This document shows positions 7,968-15,580 of a stretch of 64,000 nt of DNA, one piece after another. Source of the stretch: Burkholderia seminalis DSM 23518 (GTDB lineage Bacteria; Pseudomonadota; Gammaproteobacteria; Burkholderiales; Burkholderiaceae); contig NZ_CADFDK010000010.1 in the NCBI RefSeq assembly GCF_902832885.1, forward strand, positions 62,001 to 126,000. Direction: 5' to 3'. The notes beneath the pieces are model-generated. The model was not told where the DNA came from and searched no databases. It saw only the letters and a program-made list of their open reading frames with translations. A program made the translations under genes and the position numbers. How positions within the stretch are numbered: position 1 is the first letter of the stretch; each line of letters begins with the position of its first letter.

Positions 7968-8399
7968 GTGAAGCGGAACTATCTCCGTGTCGGAGATCAT
8001 TCGACCAGCGGCGGGGTGGTCGTCGACAGCATTCCGACTATGAGTTGCCAAGGGGTTGGGCTTACCTACGTTGGAGCCAAAGTAACTTGTCCGGCGTGCA
8101 AGCGTGTCGGCGTCATCGTTGCAGAGGGGCCGCGTTGGCCGGGCAATTTGATGGGGCACCAAGCTGCGCTGGAAGGCGATAAGGTCGCATGCGGGTGCAG
8201 TCCGCTCCCGACCATGATCGCATCGCAGTCTGAGATGTTTCAGTCCTTCGAGTCGGATGCACTCGTCAAAATGGGTTTCTCTGCGACAGGAGGTCCGGTC
8301 GCGCTGGAACTCGCTGCCCCAAAGCCATCAGAGGGATTCTGTCTCTCGTGCATGGTTGCTGCTGCCAGGAACGCGGCTGCGATGATCGTTCGCGGGTGA
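7968..8399 (+). CDS. PAAR-domain protein (T6SS spike tip)
   Basis: A 143-aa protein, GTG start at 7968. It shows the PAAR pattern: VGDHSTSGGVVV near the N-terminus, CPACKRVGVIVAEG, then a GHQAALEGDKVACGC metal-binding stretch ending in LPTMIAS. PAAR proteins cap the VgrG spike and carry effectors bound to the tip. It is the first gene of a tight five-gene cassette (next gene 6 nt downstream) whose order matches the Pseudomonas aeruginosa PAAR4-TecT-co-TecT-TseT-TsiT locus (PA3904-PA3908). It has an extra C-terminal tail of about 50 residues with no domain I recognise. Confidence 0.85.
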   Translation: MKRNYLRVGDHSTSGGVVVDSIPTMSCQGVGLTYVGAKVTCPACKRVGVIVAEGPRWPGNLMGHQAALEGDKVACGCSPLPTMIASQSEMFQSFESDALVKMGFSATGGPVALELAAPKPSEGFCLSCMVAAARNAAAMIVRG

Positions 8400-8405
8400 G
8401 CAGCG

Positions 8406-8903
8406 ATGGGCATTCAAGATATCTATTCGGCGGTGCAGGAGCGGGCGAGCCTTCCGGTTCGTCTGTTTGCGCTTGTGGATGGTCTGTTGTATTCCGAGCT
8501 GGTCGGTTCCGAGCCGCGCAGGGTGCGTGATTCGGCAATGGCGTTGCTTGATGCAACACCGGACGCCTCGCTCGCGGATGCCGGCCCTTGGCTATTCGAC
8601 TTCGCGGCTGTCGACGGTGATTGCCGGCGCGCGCTCGGGCAGTTGGCGCAGAGCGAATATGGGGTGAACTGGATCATCAGCGCCTATGGACCGAGCCAGC
8701 TTGCGGCCGAGCTTCGGGAGAGATTGGACGGTACGCTGCCGGACGGTCGATCGGTAATGCTTCGCTACTATGACGCGCGCGTGATGCGCCATTTCGCGCC
8801 GGCACTCAGTTCAACCGAGTTGACGATGTTCTTTTCCCCGACGTTCGATTGGCTGTTAGAAATCGACGGACAGCTCTTCAGGGCGCACCCCTATGCCGCT
8901 TAA
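8406..8903 (+). CDS. DUF4123 effector adaptor (Tec/Tap-like)
   Basis: A 165-aa protein matching DUF4123 in layout: LFALVDGLLY near the N-terminus, then WLFDF, a central helical part with WIISAYGPSQLAAELRE, and the typical RYYDARVMRHFAPALS ending in a Phe/Trp-rich stretch. DUF4123 proteins load a specific effector onto PAAR or VgrG. Lies 6 nt after the PAAR gene and overlaps the next gene by 11 nt. TecT of P. aeruginosa is the likely functional counterpart, by gene order. Confidence 0.85.
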   Translation: MGIQDIYSAVQERASLPVRLFALVDGLLYSELVGSEPRRVRDSAMALLDATPDASLADAGPWLFDFAAVDGDCRRALGQLAQSEYGVNWIISAYGPSQLAAELRERLDGTLPDGRSVMLRYYDARVMRHFAPALSSTELTMFFSPTFDWLLEIDGQLFRAHPYAA

Positions 8904-9363
8904 TCTCACCCCGGCGCACCTGTCGGCACTCGCTGAAGGTGAAGCGCGCAATTTCGTCGATGGCGTGCGGCGCGATCTGATCAAAGCCGATCCCACCCTG
9001 GGACAGGATATCGACCTTCACCATCGTCTATGGGATGCGTATCGAGCAGCGCGGACGCTCGGCATCCAACAAAGCGATCACCTCGTCCAGTTCCTTAAAA
9101 TCGAGGCGTATTCGCCGAGCTTCTACGACAAGCCTGCGACATGGGCTTGGCTGACGAAGCCCGGTCGCGACGCTGACGAGCGTTTCCAAGTCTACGTCCA
9201 AGAGATCACTTGGCGATCACAACATCCCGATAGCTTGAAAGGAGTCCCGCATGGCGGCACCGTTAATCCCCCTAGTGACAGCCGCAGCGGCGGAAGCGGG
9301 GCCGGCATTGTCGGCTATTGGAAGCGTATTACTGGGGGGCGCGGCAGTAGCGGGGATAGGTAG
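8893..9363 (+). CDS. Putative effector co-adaptor (co-TecT position)
   Basis: A 156-aa protein without a named domain. Residues 1-120 are mostly helical (LTPAHLSALAEGEARNFVDG; RLWDAYRAARTLGIQQSDHL). The last 38 residues are Gly/Ser-rich low complexity and overlap the toxin gene by 113 nt in another frame. It occupies the co-TecT position in the PA3904-PA3908-like order, which suggests a co-chaperone for loading the toxin. This is inference from order, not from sequence similarity. Confidence 0.6.
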   Translation: MPLNLTPAHLSALAEGEARNFVDGVRRDLIKADPTLGQDIDLHHRLWDAYRAARTLGIQQSDHLVQFLKIEAYSPSFYDKPATWAWLTKPGRDADERFQVYVQEITWRSQHPDSLKGVPHGGTVNPPSDSRSGGSGAGIVGYWKRITGGRGSSGDR

Positions 9364-9862
9364 CCTTCGGGGTGACGTTAGCAAGATGGACGAGCAGACG
9401 AAGGCAAAAACGGAATCGCGGACAATGTCCGACTCCACTGCGCCCTGCAAGAAATGCCCGCCCGAACAGACCGGCAAACTTGTGCGTAGCCGACACGGCG
9501 CCAACTGGCCTGCGTATCGATATCAGGCGCGAGTAACCGGCTTCGCGTTCGATGCGGAGAGCTGCCTGTGGAGCGACGAGTGGGAGTGGCTTGGGATCGA
9601 TTTTGACGGATTCAAGCCACAAGAGTGTTTGCTGCAGGAAGCGAAGGGGAACTACGACCAGTTTCTTGATGGATCTATTCCGAAGTCCGAACAGTTCTTC
9701 AAGGGCTTTCGCCACATGCGCGATCAGGCGATCAAGCGTGCGTTGAGGGTCAAGGCGAACCCACCAACGCGGCTACGGTACTATTTCCAAGGACCGCTGA
9801 CCTATAAGCGAATGGCGGTATGGTTCAAGACCATGTCGATTGAGTCGGAGTATTTTCCGTAA
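9251..9862 (+). CDS. Tox-REase-5 nuclease toxin (TseT-like T6SS effector)
   Basis: A 203-aa toxin. The start at 9251 is fixed by a strong AAAGGAG site. Residues 4-38 are a hydrophobic Ala/Gly-rich segment, as in T6SS effectors that cross membranes. From residue 66 the Tox-REase-5 pattern appears: CKKCPP, AYRYQARVTGF, EWLGIDFDGFKPQECLLQEAK, and a Tyr/Phe-rich end RYYFQGPL. Catalytic candidates are Asp117/Asp119 and the ExK motif Glu130-Ala-Lys132. The family has a restriction-endonuclease-like fold and is expected to cut DNA. It is followed 12 nt later by its probable immunity gene. Confidence 0.85.
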   Translation: MAAPLIPLVTAAAAEAGPALSAIGSVLLGGAAVAGIGSLRGDVSKMDEQTKAKTESRTMSDSTAPCKKCPPEQTGKLVRSRHGANWPAYRYQARVTGFAFDAESCLWSDEWEWLGIDFDGFKPQECLLQEAKGNYDQFLDGSIPKSEQFFKGFRHMRDQAIKRALRVKANPPTRLRYYFQGPLTYKRMAVWFKTMSIESEYFP

Positions 9863-9874
9863 CTTCCTACCATC

Positions 9875-10591
9875 ATGAAAATTGATTCCTTCATCAAGGC
9901 CGGCGGGATCGAGGTGTTCGCATTCGCGCAAACACTTGCGAAGGTCGGCGCAATTGTTGATGTAATGGCGGCCGCGGCTCCGGATCTGGCGCGTCCGAAG
10001 TGGCGTATGCAGGGCGATACGCTCGAAGAGGCGCAGGCTGGCGAGGTGTATGCGGCCGATGGCCAGCCTAGTAGCGCGGCGGTAACGGCGCTGGAGAATG
10101 AATACCGAGGCGAGGAAACGTCGTCGCTCGGGATATGGGACGGTAGCACGGACGATTCCATTGGCGCATCGGTCGAGGTCTTCGCGTGCGGTGGGCACTT
10201 CCCTGACACGGTCTCGCTCGGCGCTCGCGGGGCGTTCATCGAGCACAAAGATACTGTGGCGAGTATTGTGGTCAAGACCGCACAGGAGTTTTTGCCGGCC
10301 GTGATCTCGGCCGCGCCGGACGGTTATTCGGAGAAGCAGGCGTTTCAGGATCGTCCCGGTGTCGGATGGATGATCTATCTGCCGGTGGAGCTGACCGTGC
10401 AACAGATCCCTGAAGCGCAGGAGATCATTCCCGTGTTGTCCGCAGATGGGAAGAGGCGGCTCGGGACGATCCTTGTCAGCATCAAGGATGAGGTGTTCTC
10501 GGCCGACAATGAGGAGCACCTGGCCGTGGCACACAATATCGAGGCGCGACTGATTTCGATGGATCTCCTCCCGCTTCTTGCCGAGATTTGA
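9875..10591 (+). CDS. Immunity protein, Imm52-like (TsiT position)
   Basis: A 238-aa acidic cytoplasmic protein, no signal peptide, lying 12 nt after the nuclease toxin. Imm52 proteins are the usual immediate neighbours of Tox-REase-5 toxins; this one fits in length, acidity and the pattern of a mixed alpha/beta fold (SLGIWDGSTDD, then PGVGWMIYLPVELTVQQIP, then GTILVSIKDEVFSADNEEHL). The family name is from memory of the pairing and needs a profile search. It would protect the lysogen from its own or a sister's toxin. It ends 30 nt before a convergent gene. Confidence 0.75.
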   Translation: MKIDSFIKAGGIEVFAFAQTLAKVGAIVDVMAAAAPDLARPKWRMQGDTLEEAQAGEVYAADGQPSSAAVTALENEYRGEETSSLGIWDGSTDDSIGASVEVFACGGHFPDTVSLGARGAFIEHKDTVASIVVKTAQEFLPAVISAAPDGYSEKQAFQDRPGVGWMIYLPVELTVQQIPEAQEIIPVLSADGKRRLGTILVSIKDEVFSADNEEHLAVAHNIEARLISMDLLPLLAEI

Positions 10592-10621
10592 ACGCTGCCG
10601 ATGCCGGTCGTAATGCCGGCT

Positions 10622-11248
10622 TCAGTCGAAGCGAGCGCTGTCGATCATTCGGCGAAGCTGGTCGAGCGCGAACGAATCCGGATAGCCGTTCTTCTTCAAC
10701 TCCAGCTCGGCCGCGCAGACCATTTTTTCCATGAGCCGCAGTGTTCGGCGGACATGCACAACTTCCAGCACGAAACGCTGTTCGAGCGTCGGCAGCTTGT
10801 TTTTCTTGAACGGGGTCGCGCTCCACGCGTCGCGTAGCTCGGCCCATGTCAGCCGCTGAAACTCCGGCAACTTGGTGGCCTTATCGGAACCGGGGTCCGG
10901 CTCGCCGGGCGTGTCGTACAGTCTGCGCTTCATCTCTTCGCGTGCCCGCCACTCGTCAGAGAACGGCGCGACCGGCGCACGTGGGTTGCCTATTCGGCCA
11001 GCCCGCGTAATCTCTTTGTCGATCTTGTTCGACAAGCGTCGCAGCGGGGCCGCGTATTTCAACGTGTCCGCTTGCTCCAGGTACGCGATCATGCGTTTGG
11101 CATCGTCCGTGAGCGAATCCATTTCCCTCAGCGTAATCCGCAGGTGCAGCACCTCCAGAATAAGGCGATGAACCTCGGCGTAGGTGCACGTGTTCCACCA
11201 TTTCGACAGCTCGTCGAAGCGCGGCGGACTAAATGGGGGCAATATCAT
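10622..11248 (-). CDS. Hypothetical phage protein under SOS control
   Basis: A 208-aa protein with no family I recognise. It is highly charged and helical, with repeated (E/D)xxHLR(I/R)TLRxM(D/E) segments near residues 35-50 and 170-185 (EVLHLRITLREMD and EVVHVRRTLRLME), which suggests an internal duplication. The ATG at 11248 was chosen because a LexA box lies 16-31 nt upstream; longer starts would run through it. Its position and SOS site recall the LexA-controlled antirepressor tum of coliphage 186, but there is no sequence evidence for that role. Confidence 0.7.
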   Translation of the reverse strand: MILPPFSPPRFDELSKWWNTCTYAEVHRLILEVLHLRITLREMDSLTDDAKRMIAYLEQADTLKYAAPLRRLSNKIDKEITRAGRIGNPRAPVAPFSDEWRAREEMKRRLYDTPGEPDPGSDKATKLPEFQRLTWAELRDAWSATPFKKNKLPTLEQRFVLEVVHVRRTLRLMEKMVCAAELELKKNGYPDSFALDQLRRMIDSARFD

Positions 11249-11263
11249 GATGCGGGGATAATA

Positions 11264-11279
11264 CTGTATGGATATACAG
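11264..11279. promoter_or_regulatory. LexA/SOS box between divergent genes
   Basis: CTGT-ATGGATAT-ACAG matches the proteobacterial LexA operator CTGT-N8-ACAG in full, with an AT-rich core. It lies 16 nt from the start of the minus gene at 11248 and 100 nt before the plus gene at 11379, so it probably controls both. Confidence 0.85.
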
Positions 11280-11378
11280 TTTATCTTGTGCCAAGATGGT
11301 GCCGTCAAGTCCCAAAAATAGGGATCGAGGAGCGGCGCAGTAAGATCTGAAGAGGGAGGCCACCGGACGGAGGGTGAT

Positions 11379-11720
11379 ATGTTGCGACCCATGACAGCCG
11401 TGCAATCGGCATTCGTCGACATGTGTATTGCAGATGCCAAATACCATATCCTAAGCCTCATGGAAGTCACGGTCATAGGGTACGAAGCGCGGTGCTGCAA
11501 CGATCTCGGAGGGAATATCGTCGTGGGGAAATATGGCTTCTGCGAGCATCAGGTGACGCTCGGCCGAGAATTGTTCCCCGACGCGCCGGGCCAGCCCGAA
11601 GGCTCCGGGTTCGATGAGGTCTATTACGACATCATTTGCACCGCGCTGGACGATTGGCTCAGCGGCCCCGTTATACCGCTGGAGCAGATTCAATCGCCTC
11701 CACCGCTGGGTTATGACTAG
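11379..11720 (+). CDS. Hypothetical protein, first gene of SOS unit
   Basis: A 113-aa protein of unknown function with a good GGAGG site before the ATG at 11379. It contains seven Cys/His pairs spread without a clear zinc motif (MCIADAKYH, RCCNDLGG, GFCEHQVTLG) and an acidic C-terminus. It is 39 nt upstream of the SRAP gene in the same direction, so the two are probably co-transcribed from the SOS-controlled promoter. Confidence 0.65.
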   Translation: MLRPMTAVQSAFVDMCIADAKYHILSLMEVTVIGYEARCCNDLGGNIVVGKYGFCEHQVTLGRELFPDAPGQPEGSGFDEVYYDIICTALDDWLSGPVIPLEQIQSPPPLGYD

Positions 11721-11759
11721 CCGAACACTGGCGTCTCGGACAACCAGAGGACGTGAACT

Positions 11760-12464
11760 GTGTGCACCAATTACGTCGCGCCGGGCGAAGATCCGGGCCT
11801 GAGCGAGCTGAAGATTGACAGCTTCCGTGACCTGTACCGGTGGACGCCATGGAAGCCTGAGATCTACCAAGACTACGACGCCCCGATCGTCGGATATGTC
11901 CACGGGCAGTTCAAGCCGTTGATTGCGGGCTTCGGCTTCGTGCCGCGTGCGATCCAGAAGGAGCGGATCGAAGCGGCAAAGGCGGCCGGCAAGAAGCCGG
12001 ACATCATGCGTACGCTGATGAACGTGCGTGATGACAACGTGGGGAAGTCGCGGCTATTCGCTCCAACATGGCGAGCCGGGGGCCGCTGCCTCATACCGGC
12101 CAAGTACGTCGTCGAGCCATCGTATCCAGACGCCTATCAAGGCAACGATGGCAAATGGGTGCTCGGGCCATGCGTGTGGCAGCGCATTGGCGTAATCGAT
12201 CGCCCGACGATGTGCGTCGCCGGCATTTGGCAAACGCTGCGTCGCCGGGACGGCACGGACGTTAATGCGATGGCGATGCTTACCGTTAACGCCGACGGCC
12301 ATCCGCTGATGTCGCGTATGCACAAGCCGGCTGACGAAAAGAGGTCGGTCGTGATCCTGCGACAGGACGACTGGGAAGAGTGGCTGACGACGCCGAACGT
12401 CGAAGCTGCACGTGCGATGCTACAGCTCTATCCGGCTCAAGAGATGGTTTCGATGCCAAAGTGA
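11760..12464 (+). CDS. SOS response-associated peptidase (SRAP/YedK/HMCES family)
   Basis: A 234-aa SRAP protein. Met1 is removed in this family to expose the catalytic Cys2 (MCTNY). It has the conserved RAGGRCLIPAKYVVEPSYPD segment (acid Glu) and the HPLMSRMHKPADEKRSVVIL segment (His) of YedK. SRAP proteins form a covalent thiazolidine link to abasic sites in single-stranded DNA and shield them. Phage copies near SOS boxes are common. It starts 39 nt after the preceding small gene. The start is GTG; the codon before it is a Cys codon, so Cys2 placement supports this start. Confidence 0.9.
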   Translation: MCTNYVAPGEDPGLSELKIDSFRDLYRWTPWKPEIYQDYDAPIVGYVHGQFKPLIAGFGFVPRAIQKERIEAAKAAGKKPDIMRTLMNVRDDNVGKSRLFAPTWRAGGRCLIPAKYVVEPSYPDAYQGNDGKWVLGPCVWQRIGVIDRPTMCVAGIWQTLRRRDGTDVNAMAMLTVNADGHPLMSRMHKPADEKRSVVILRQDDWEEWLTTPNVEAARAMLQLYPAQEMVSMPK

Positions 12465-12503
12465 CTTTGAGTCGAGGATCTTCAGCAGAAGTGACGACGC
12501 CGC

Positions 12504-13445
12504 TTAGCGCTTCTTCTCCGTGGCCGTTGCAAACGCAAGTGCGAATGTCGTCGAATTGCACTGCGTTGTTTCCATGACCTGAGCAGTTTCTGTCGCTGGC
12601 TTCTCATCGCCGCTGAGCAGAACGCTCGCGCCGTATTTGTTCACTGGGTCTGAGAGCACGATGCCGCCGTGGGTCTTGTCGTCCTTCCGGTAACGATATT
12701 CGATGTCTTTGAGTAACCCGCCAAGCTGAGTACGCGCGTCAAGCCAATGCTCAGATGTATGTGTCTTGATTGAGTAGTGCTTCGCACAGCACACTTCCGC
12801 AGCAATTGGAAACAGTACAGCCGACGTTAAGAGATCGGCCATTTGTAGACCTGCATGATTGTCGCTGTGCCCGAACAGAGGCAATTCGACAAGACGCGGG
12901 TATGGATCCCCCTTCAGTCGACGACGCTGCGTGAAGATGGAGTGCGCGACGTTGACGTTTGGACGATGCCCCCTGCTGTCGGCGACGATGAGGCCGGATT
13001 CCCGCTCTGTTTCGAGGAAGTGGTGAAAGTGACTTGCGATCGATTGAACACTCGCGGTGTATACGGCCTTGCCGTCAAGCGGTTGGCCGATCGGTTTAAC
13101 GTACACGCGAGCGACAAACTTCGCATTAACTTTGCCGAGAGCTTTCAGGCTATTGATTGCATAGCCCATAGCATGTCGCCGGTTGTTGCGTCCCGAATCC
13201 CGCATCATGTTGCGGATCGTTGATCCCTTGATCTCTGCAGCCATCCAATCGAATGCACGCGCATTAGCGGGCAGATTGTTGGGGAAATACTTCTTCTTCA
13301 GGGCGAGGAGTTCCCTCGTCAAGTCGTCAACTTGGTCCTTGTGGACAAACAGCCCGGCGATTGCAAAGATAGGGGTCGGTTGTGCGTCCGTTGCGCTCTG
13401 GATAGCGCCGAGGCAGCCCGACTCGTCGATGTAACAGATGTACAT
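12504..13445 (-). CDS. DUF3800 domain protein
   Basis: A 313-aa protein. The N-terminus [11 protein letters not shown] carries the DUF3800 hallmark DESG, and the C-terminal half has [21 protein letters not shown], the second conserved acidic motif. The family has an RNase H-like fold with predicted metal-dependent nuclease chemistry and is frequent in phage and defence islands. The start at 13445 puts the YxDESG motif at the N-terminus as is usual; an upstream Met was rejected. A perfect 11-bp hairpin lies 18 nt upstream. Expressed from the minus strand, possibly with the PIN gene upstream. Confidence 0.85.
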   Translation of the reverse strand: MYICYIDESGCLGAIQSATDAQPTPIFAIAGLFVHKDQVDDLTRELLALKKKYFPNNLPANARAFDWMAAEIKGSTIRNMMRDSGRNNRRHAMGYAINSLKALGKVNAKFVARVYVKPIGQPLDGKAVYTASVQSIASHFHHFLETERESGLIVADSRGHRPNVNVAHSIFTQRRRLKGDPYPRLVELPLFGHSDNHAGLQMADLLTSAVLFPIAAEVCCAKHYSIKTHTSEHWLDARTQLGGLLKDIEYRYRKDDKTHGGIVLSDPVNKYGASVLLSGDEKPATETAQVMETTQCNSTTFALAFATATEKKR

Positions 13446-13462
13446 ATGCCCCGTATAAGCAA

Positions 13463-13488
13463 CTAGGGCCACCCGAAGGTGGCCCTAG
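13463..13488 (-). promoter_or_regulatory. UUCG hairpin in leader of DUF3800 gene
   Basis: CTAGGGCCACC and GGTGGCCCTAG pair perfectly over 11 bp. On the minus strand the loop is TTCG, the very stable UUCG type. There is no T-run, so it is either a weak terminator for read-through from the PIN gene or a leader structure 18 nt before the DUF3800 start codon. Confidence 0.6.
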
Positions 13489-13733
13489 GATTTGCCGCCG
13501 CAGGCTCTCGCCTCGAACGACACAAAAAGTTGTCGAGGTGAATTCTGCCACGATGGATCCACAGTGTGATTTATTTGTTCTATCAAAAAGATAATAACAA
13601 TATTGGGGGCACATCAAATCTCGTCGCCTGTGTGCTCACGGTGCCGATCGTGTTAGGGCTGGCTCCCCGGCTTGCAGCTCTACAGATTGGGCGGTCGCTG
13701 TGGGGCGGCCTGCATCCGCATTGAACGACGATG

Positions 13734-14765
13734 CTACGTATCCAGCATGTCCCATTCGTCCCCCAGAATCCATCGGAGTGCGGACAGCTTCCCGTTGATC
13801 ATGCCCCAATCGAAGTCGTTCCAGGGACCAAGGTTGTCAATGCCTACCTCGTCTTCCGTTCTTTTCGCAGCGGCGAGTGCACCTTCCCAAATAGTATCCA
13901 GTGTCTGGTCTGCTCGAAACGGGTTCCGGTTGTACTCCTTCTCTGAGACTAGGCGATGGTGTCCGGCTTCGATTTCATGGCGAAGGGAGCAGTGCCTGTT
14001 GTACCAAACCTGCCGGAACAATAGGTGCTCAGCTTCGAGGATCTCCGATAGGCGTCGAGCTTCTTGCGAGTAGTTGAATTCAAAGTCATGGTCGCCAAGC
14101 AGCTCCGGGCTGTGATCCTTCAGGAACTCGACCATCGAGATCCAGTAGGAAGACTTTGATGTTTCGAACAGGTACGTTAGGTCGGCGTGCGGCTTACGGA
14201 AGTCGCCGTCCACGTTGCTGAAGTCTTTCGTGTTATGAGTGATGAAGGCGCAAGGTGAGTCTGCGGCCGCTGTTGACGCGACGTCGAGGTACATTTCCAC
14301 GAGAATGGCGTCGCCCACGCTATTTTTTGCGCGGTGATAAGGCGCCTTCTTCGCGAGCGCTCGCTCGGTGACGCGTTGCTTAACGTCGTTGCTAGTCGGG
14401 CGAGCGGGGATGCGACGCAAGAGCTTGTCGATACGTTCGATCGATCCGCCGACTGCGTCACCATTCACACCGATTTTATGGTCGACCTCGTTCAGGCCGG
14501 CCAGCAGATCAGCTTTTTGAGCGTCGGCACCGAACTGGTTGATTGCCTGCCTGACCAAGCGGAAATGCGATTGCAGTCCGCGCCGCGCTTCGTCGACGAT
14601 GCGCGCCTTGTTGCGGTCAAATTCGTCGAGCACCTGCTGCGGTACGATCAGCTCTACCTCGCCGCTTTCCACCAACTCTTCAAGTGCGCTGACGACAGGC
14701 TGCTCTCGATGGTCCTTTGCAAGGTCGAGCCAGACGCAGGTGTCGACCAAAAGCCGCGTAGCCAT
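13734..14765 (-). CDS. PIN-like (DUF4935) protein
   Basis: A 343-aa protein with an N-terminal PIN-like domain: LLVDTCVWLDLAKD (first acid), LIVPQQVLDEFDRNK, then KNSVGDAILVEMYLD and FITHNTKDFSN (further acids), the order of DUF4935 endoribonuclease-like proteins. The C-terminal 130 residues are helical and unassigned. The start at 14765 places the first PIN strand at the N-terminus. Two GAATTC hexamers 2 bp apart lie at 14784-14797, 19 nt upstream, as a possible operator. No antitoxin-like partner is seen next to it. Likely a ribonuclease of phage defence or exclusion; the role is inferred. Confidence 0.8.
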   Translation of the reverse strand: MATRLLVDTCVWLDLAKDHREQPVVSALEELVESGEVELIVPQQVLDEFDRNKARIVDEARRGLQSHFRLVRQAINQFGADAQKADLLAGLNEVDHKIGVNGDAVGGSIERIDKLLRRIPARPTSNDVKQRVTERALAKKAPYHRAKNSVGDAILVEMYLDVASTAAADSPCAFITHNTKDFSNVDGDFRKPHADLTYLFETSKSSYWISMVEFLKDHSPELLGDHDFEFNYSQEARRLSEILEAEHLLFRQVWYNRHCSLRHEIEAGHHRLVSEKEYNRNPFRADQTLDTIWEGALAAAKRTEDEVGIDNLGPWNDFDWGMINGKLSALRWILGDEWDMLDT

Positions 14766-14940
14766 GTCGCGCCTCGTTTGTGGGAATTCGAGAATTCTAC
14801 GGCAGGGTGCATGAAGGACACGCGTCGTTGAACGATCATTGGGCGTGGGCACGCCTGCTACTTGGAGGCAGGGGGCGATTAAAAGAACAAGTGGAGTAAG
14901 TTTGCATCAAGGTCGCGGGACCGATGCTCACAAACACGAA

Positions 14941-14965
14941 AGCCCGCTACGAGCGGGCTTTTTTA
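14941..14965 (+). terminator. Intrinsic terminator near attR
   Basis: AGCCCGCT and AGCGGGCT pair over 8 bp around ACG and are followed by a run of T. No plus-strand gene precedes it, so it may block transcription across the prophage boundary. Confidence 0.75.
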
Positions 14966-14967
14966 TG

Positions 14968-14985
14968 TGCTACAAATTTGCTACA
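14968..14985. repeat. Two TGCTACA direct repeats, candidate integrase arm sites
   Basis: TGCTACA at 14968-14974 and again at 14979-14985, 11 bp apart (one helical turn), at the prophage edge. This spacing is typical of arm-type binding sites of tyrosine integrases. Confidence 0.5.
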
Positions 14986-15197
14986 GCAAGGGGTGGGAGC
15001 CTTGCTGGACAAGCCTTGCGCTTATCATTCCATCCCCTGAACTACGGGGAGAGCCATATCCAGTCGATCACGCGAAAAACGCGAACCGGACGGCGGTGTG
15101 GACAGCGCGCAGAGTATAGCAAACGCGCGGCGCGTCGGCGGCGCGGAATGCGTGCCGACGCGCGTATCGCGGAATCACCCGCGATCGGAACGAACCA

Positions 15198-15380
15198 TCA
15201 GAAATCGACGACCACGAAATCTTCCTTGCCCACGTCGCACAACGGGCAGCGCCAGTCGGCGGGAATGTCGGCGAAACGGGTGCCGGCCGCGATGCCCTCG
15301 TCGGGCAGCCCTTCGGCTTCGTTGTAGACCCACCCGCAAATCAGGCAGACCCAGCTCTGGTATTCGGTTACTTCGCTCAT
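15198..15380 (-). CDS. rubA: Rubredoxin
   Basis: A 60-aa iron protein that carries single electrons. Both metal-binding knuckles are present: CLICGW near the N-terminus and CPLCDV near the C-terminus, giving four Cys ligands, with the usual aromatic core (YQSWVC, GWVYNEAEG, WRCPLC). The start MSEVTEYQSW at 15380 gives the normal family length. First host gene after the prophage. Confidence 0.95.
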   Translation of the reverse strand: MSEVTEYQSWVCLICGWVYNEAEGLPDEGIAAGTRFADIPADWRCPLCDVGKEDFVVVDF

Positions 15381-15580
15381 GTGGTGCTCGGGAAAAATGG
15401 AAACTCGGTAATGCCGTCCGCACCCTGTCCAGCGGACGAAAGGCGCAATAGTACCGGAATTTCGCCGAACACCTAGGCAACGTCGTTTTAAACGTACGCA
15501 TCGCGAACAACGGGCATCATCGCGTGGCGCGGGCATGCAGTGTATGCTTCGTGGGCCTGTCAATCTGAAGGAGGAAAACG

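Larger units (their letters stand above)
1..14990. mobile_element. P2/186-like prophage, right part (left end outside window)
   Basis: Tail genes occur in the P2 order FII-E-(E')-T-U-X-D, followed by lysis genes, a DNA adenine methylase and cargo. The right limit is set between the last phage-type signals (terminator 14941-14965, TGCTACA repeats 14968-14985) and rubredoxin, which is a housekeeping gene. No integrase, repressor or capsid gene is in view, so the other end lies to the left. In P2 the late genes end at D followed by ogr and attP; here lysis, methylase and cargo genes lie beyond D and no ogr is seen. The exact attR core cannot be fixed without attL. Confidence 0.9.
14766..15197. 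other. Gene-free attR junction region
   Basis: 432 nt between the last phage gene and rubredoxin. It holds the GAATTC repeats (14784-14797), a terminator (14941-14965), two TGCTACA repeats (14968-14985) and then unannotated host-side DNA to 15197. No tRNA gene with a proper T-arm could be folded here. The attachment core should lie between about 14985 and 15065. Confidence 0.55.

Noticed and set aside
15005-15065. tRNA-like folding on the minus strand at the prophage edge
   Set aside because: A D-arm-like and an anticodon-like stem can be drawn, but U33 is missing, the T-arm lacks the TTCGA loop and the acceptor strands do not pair.
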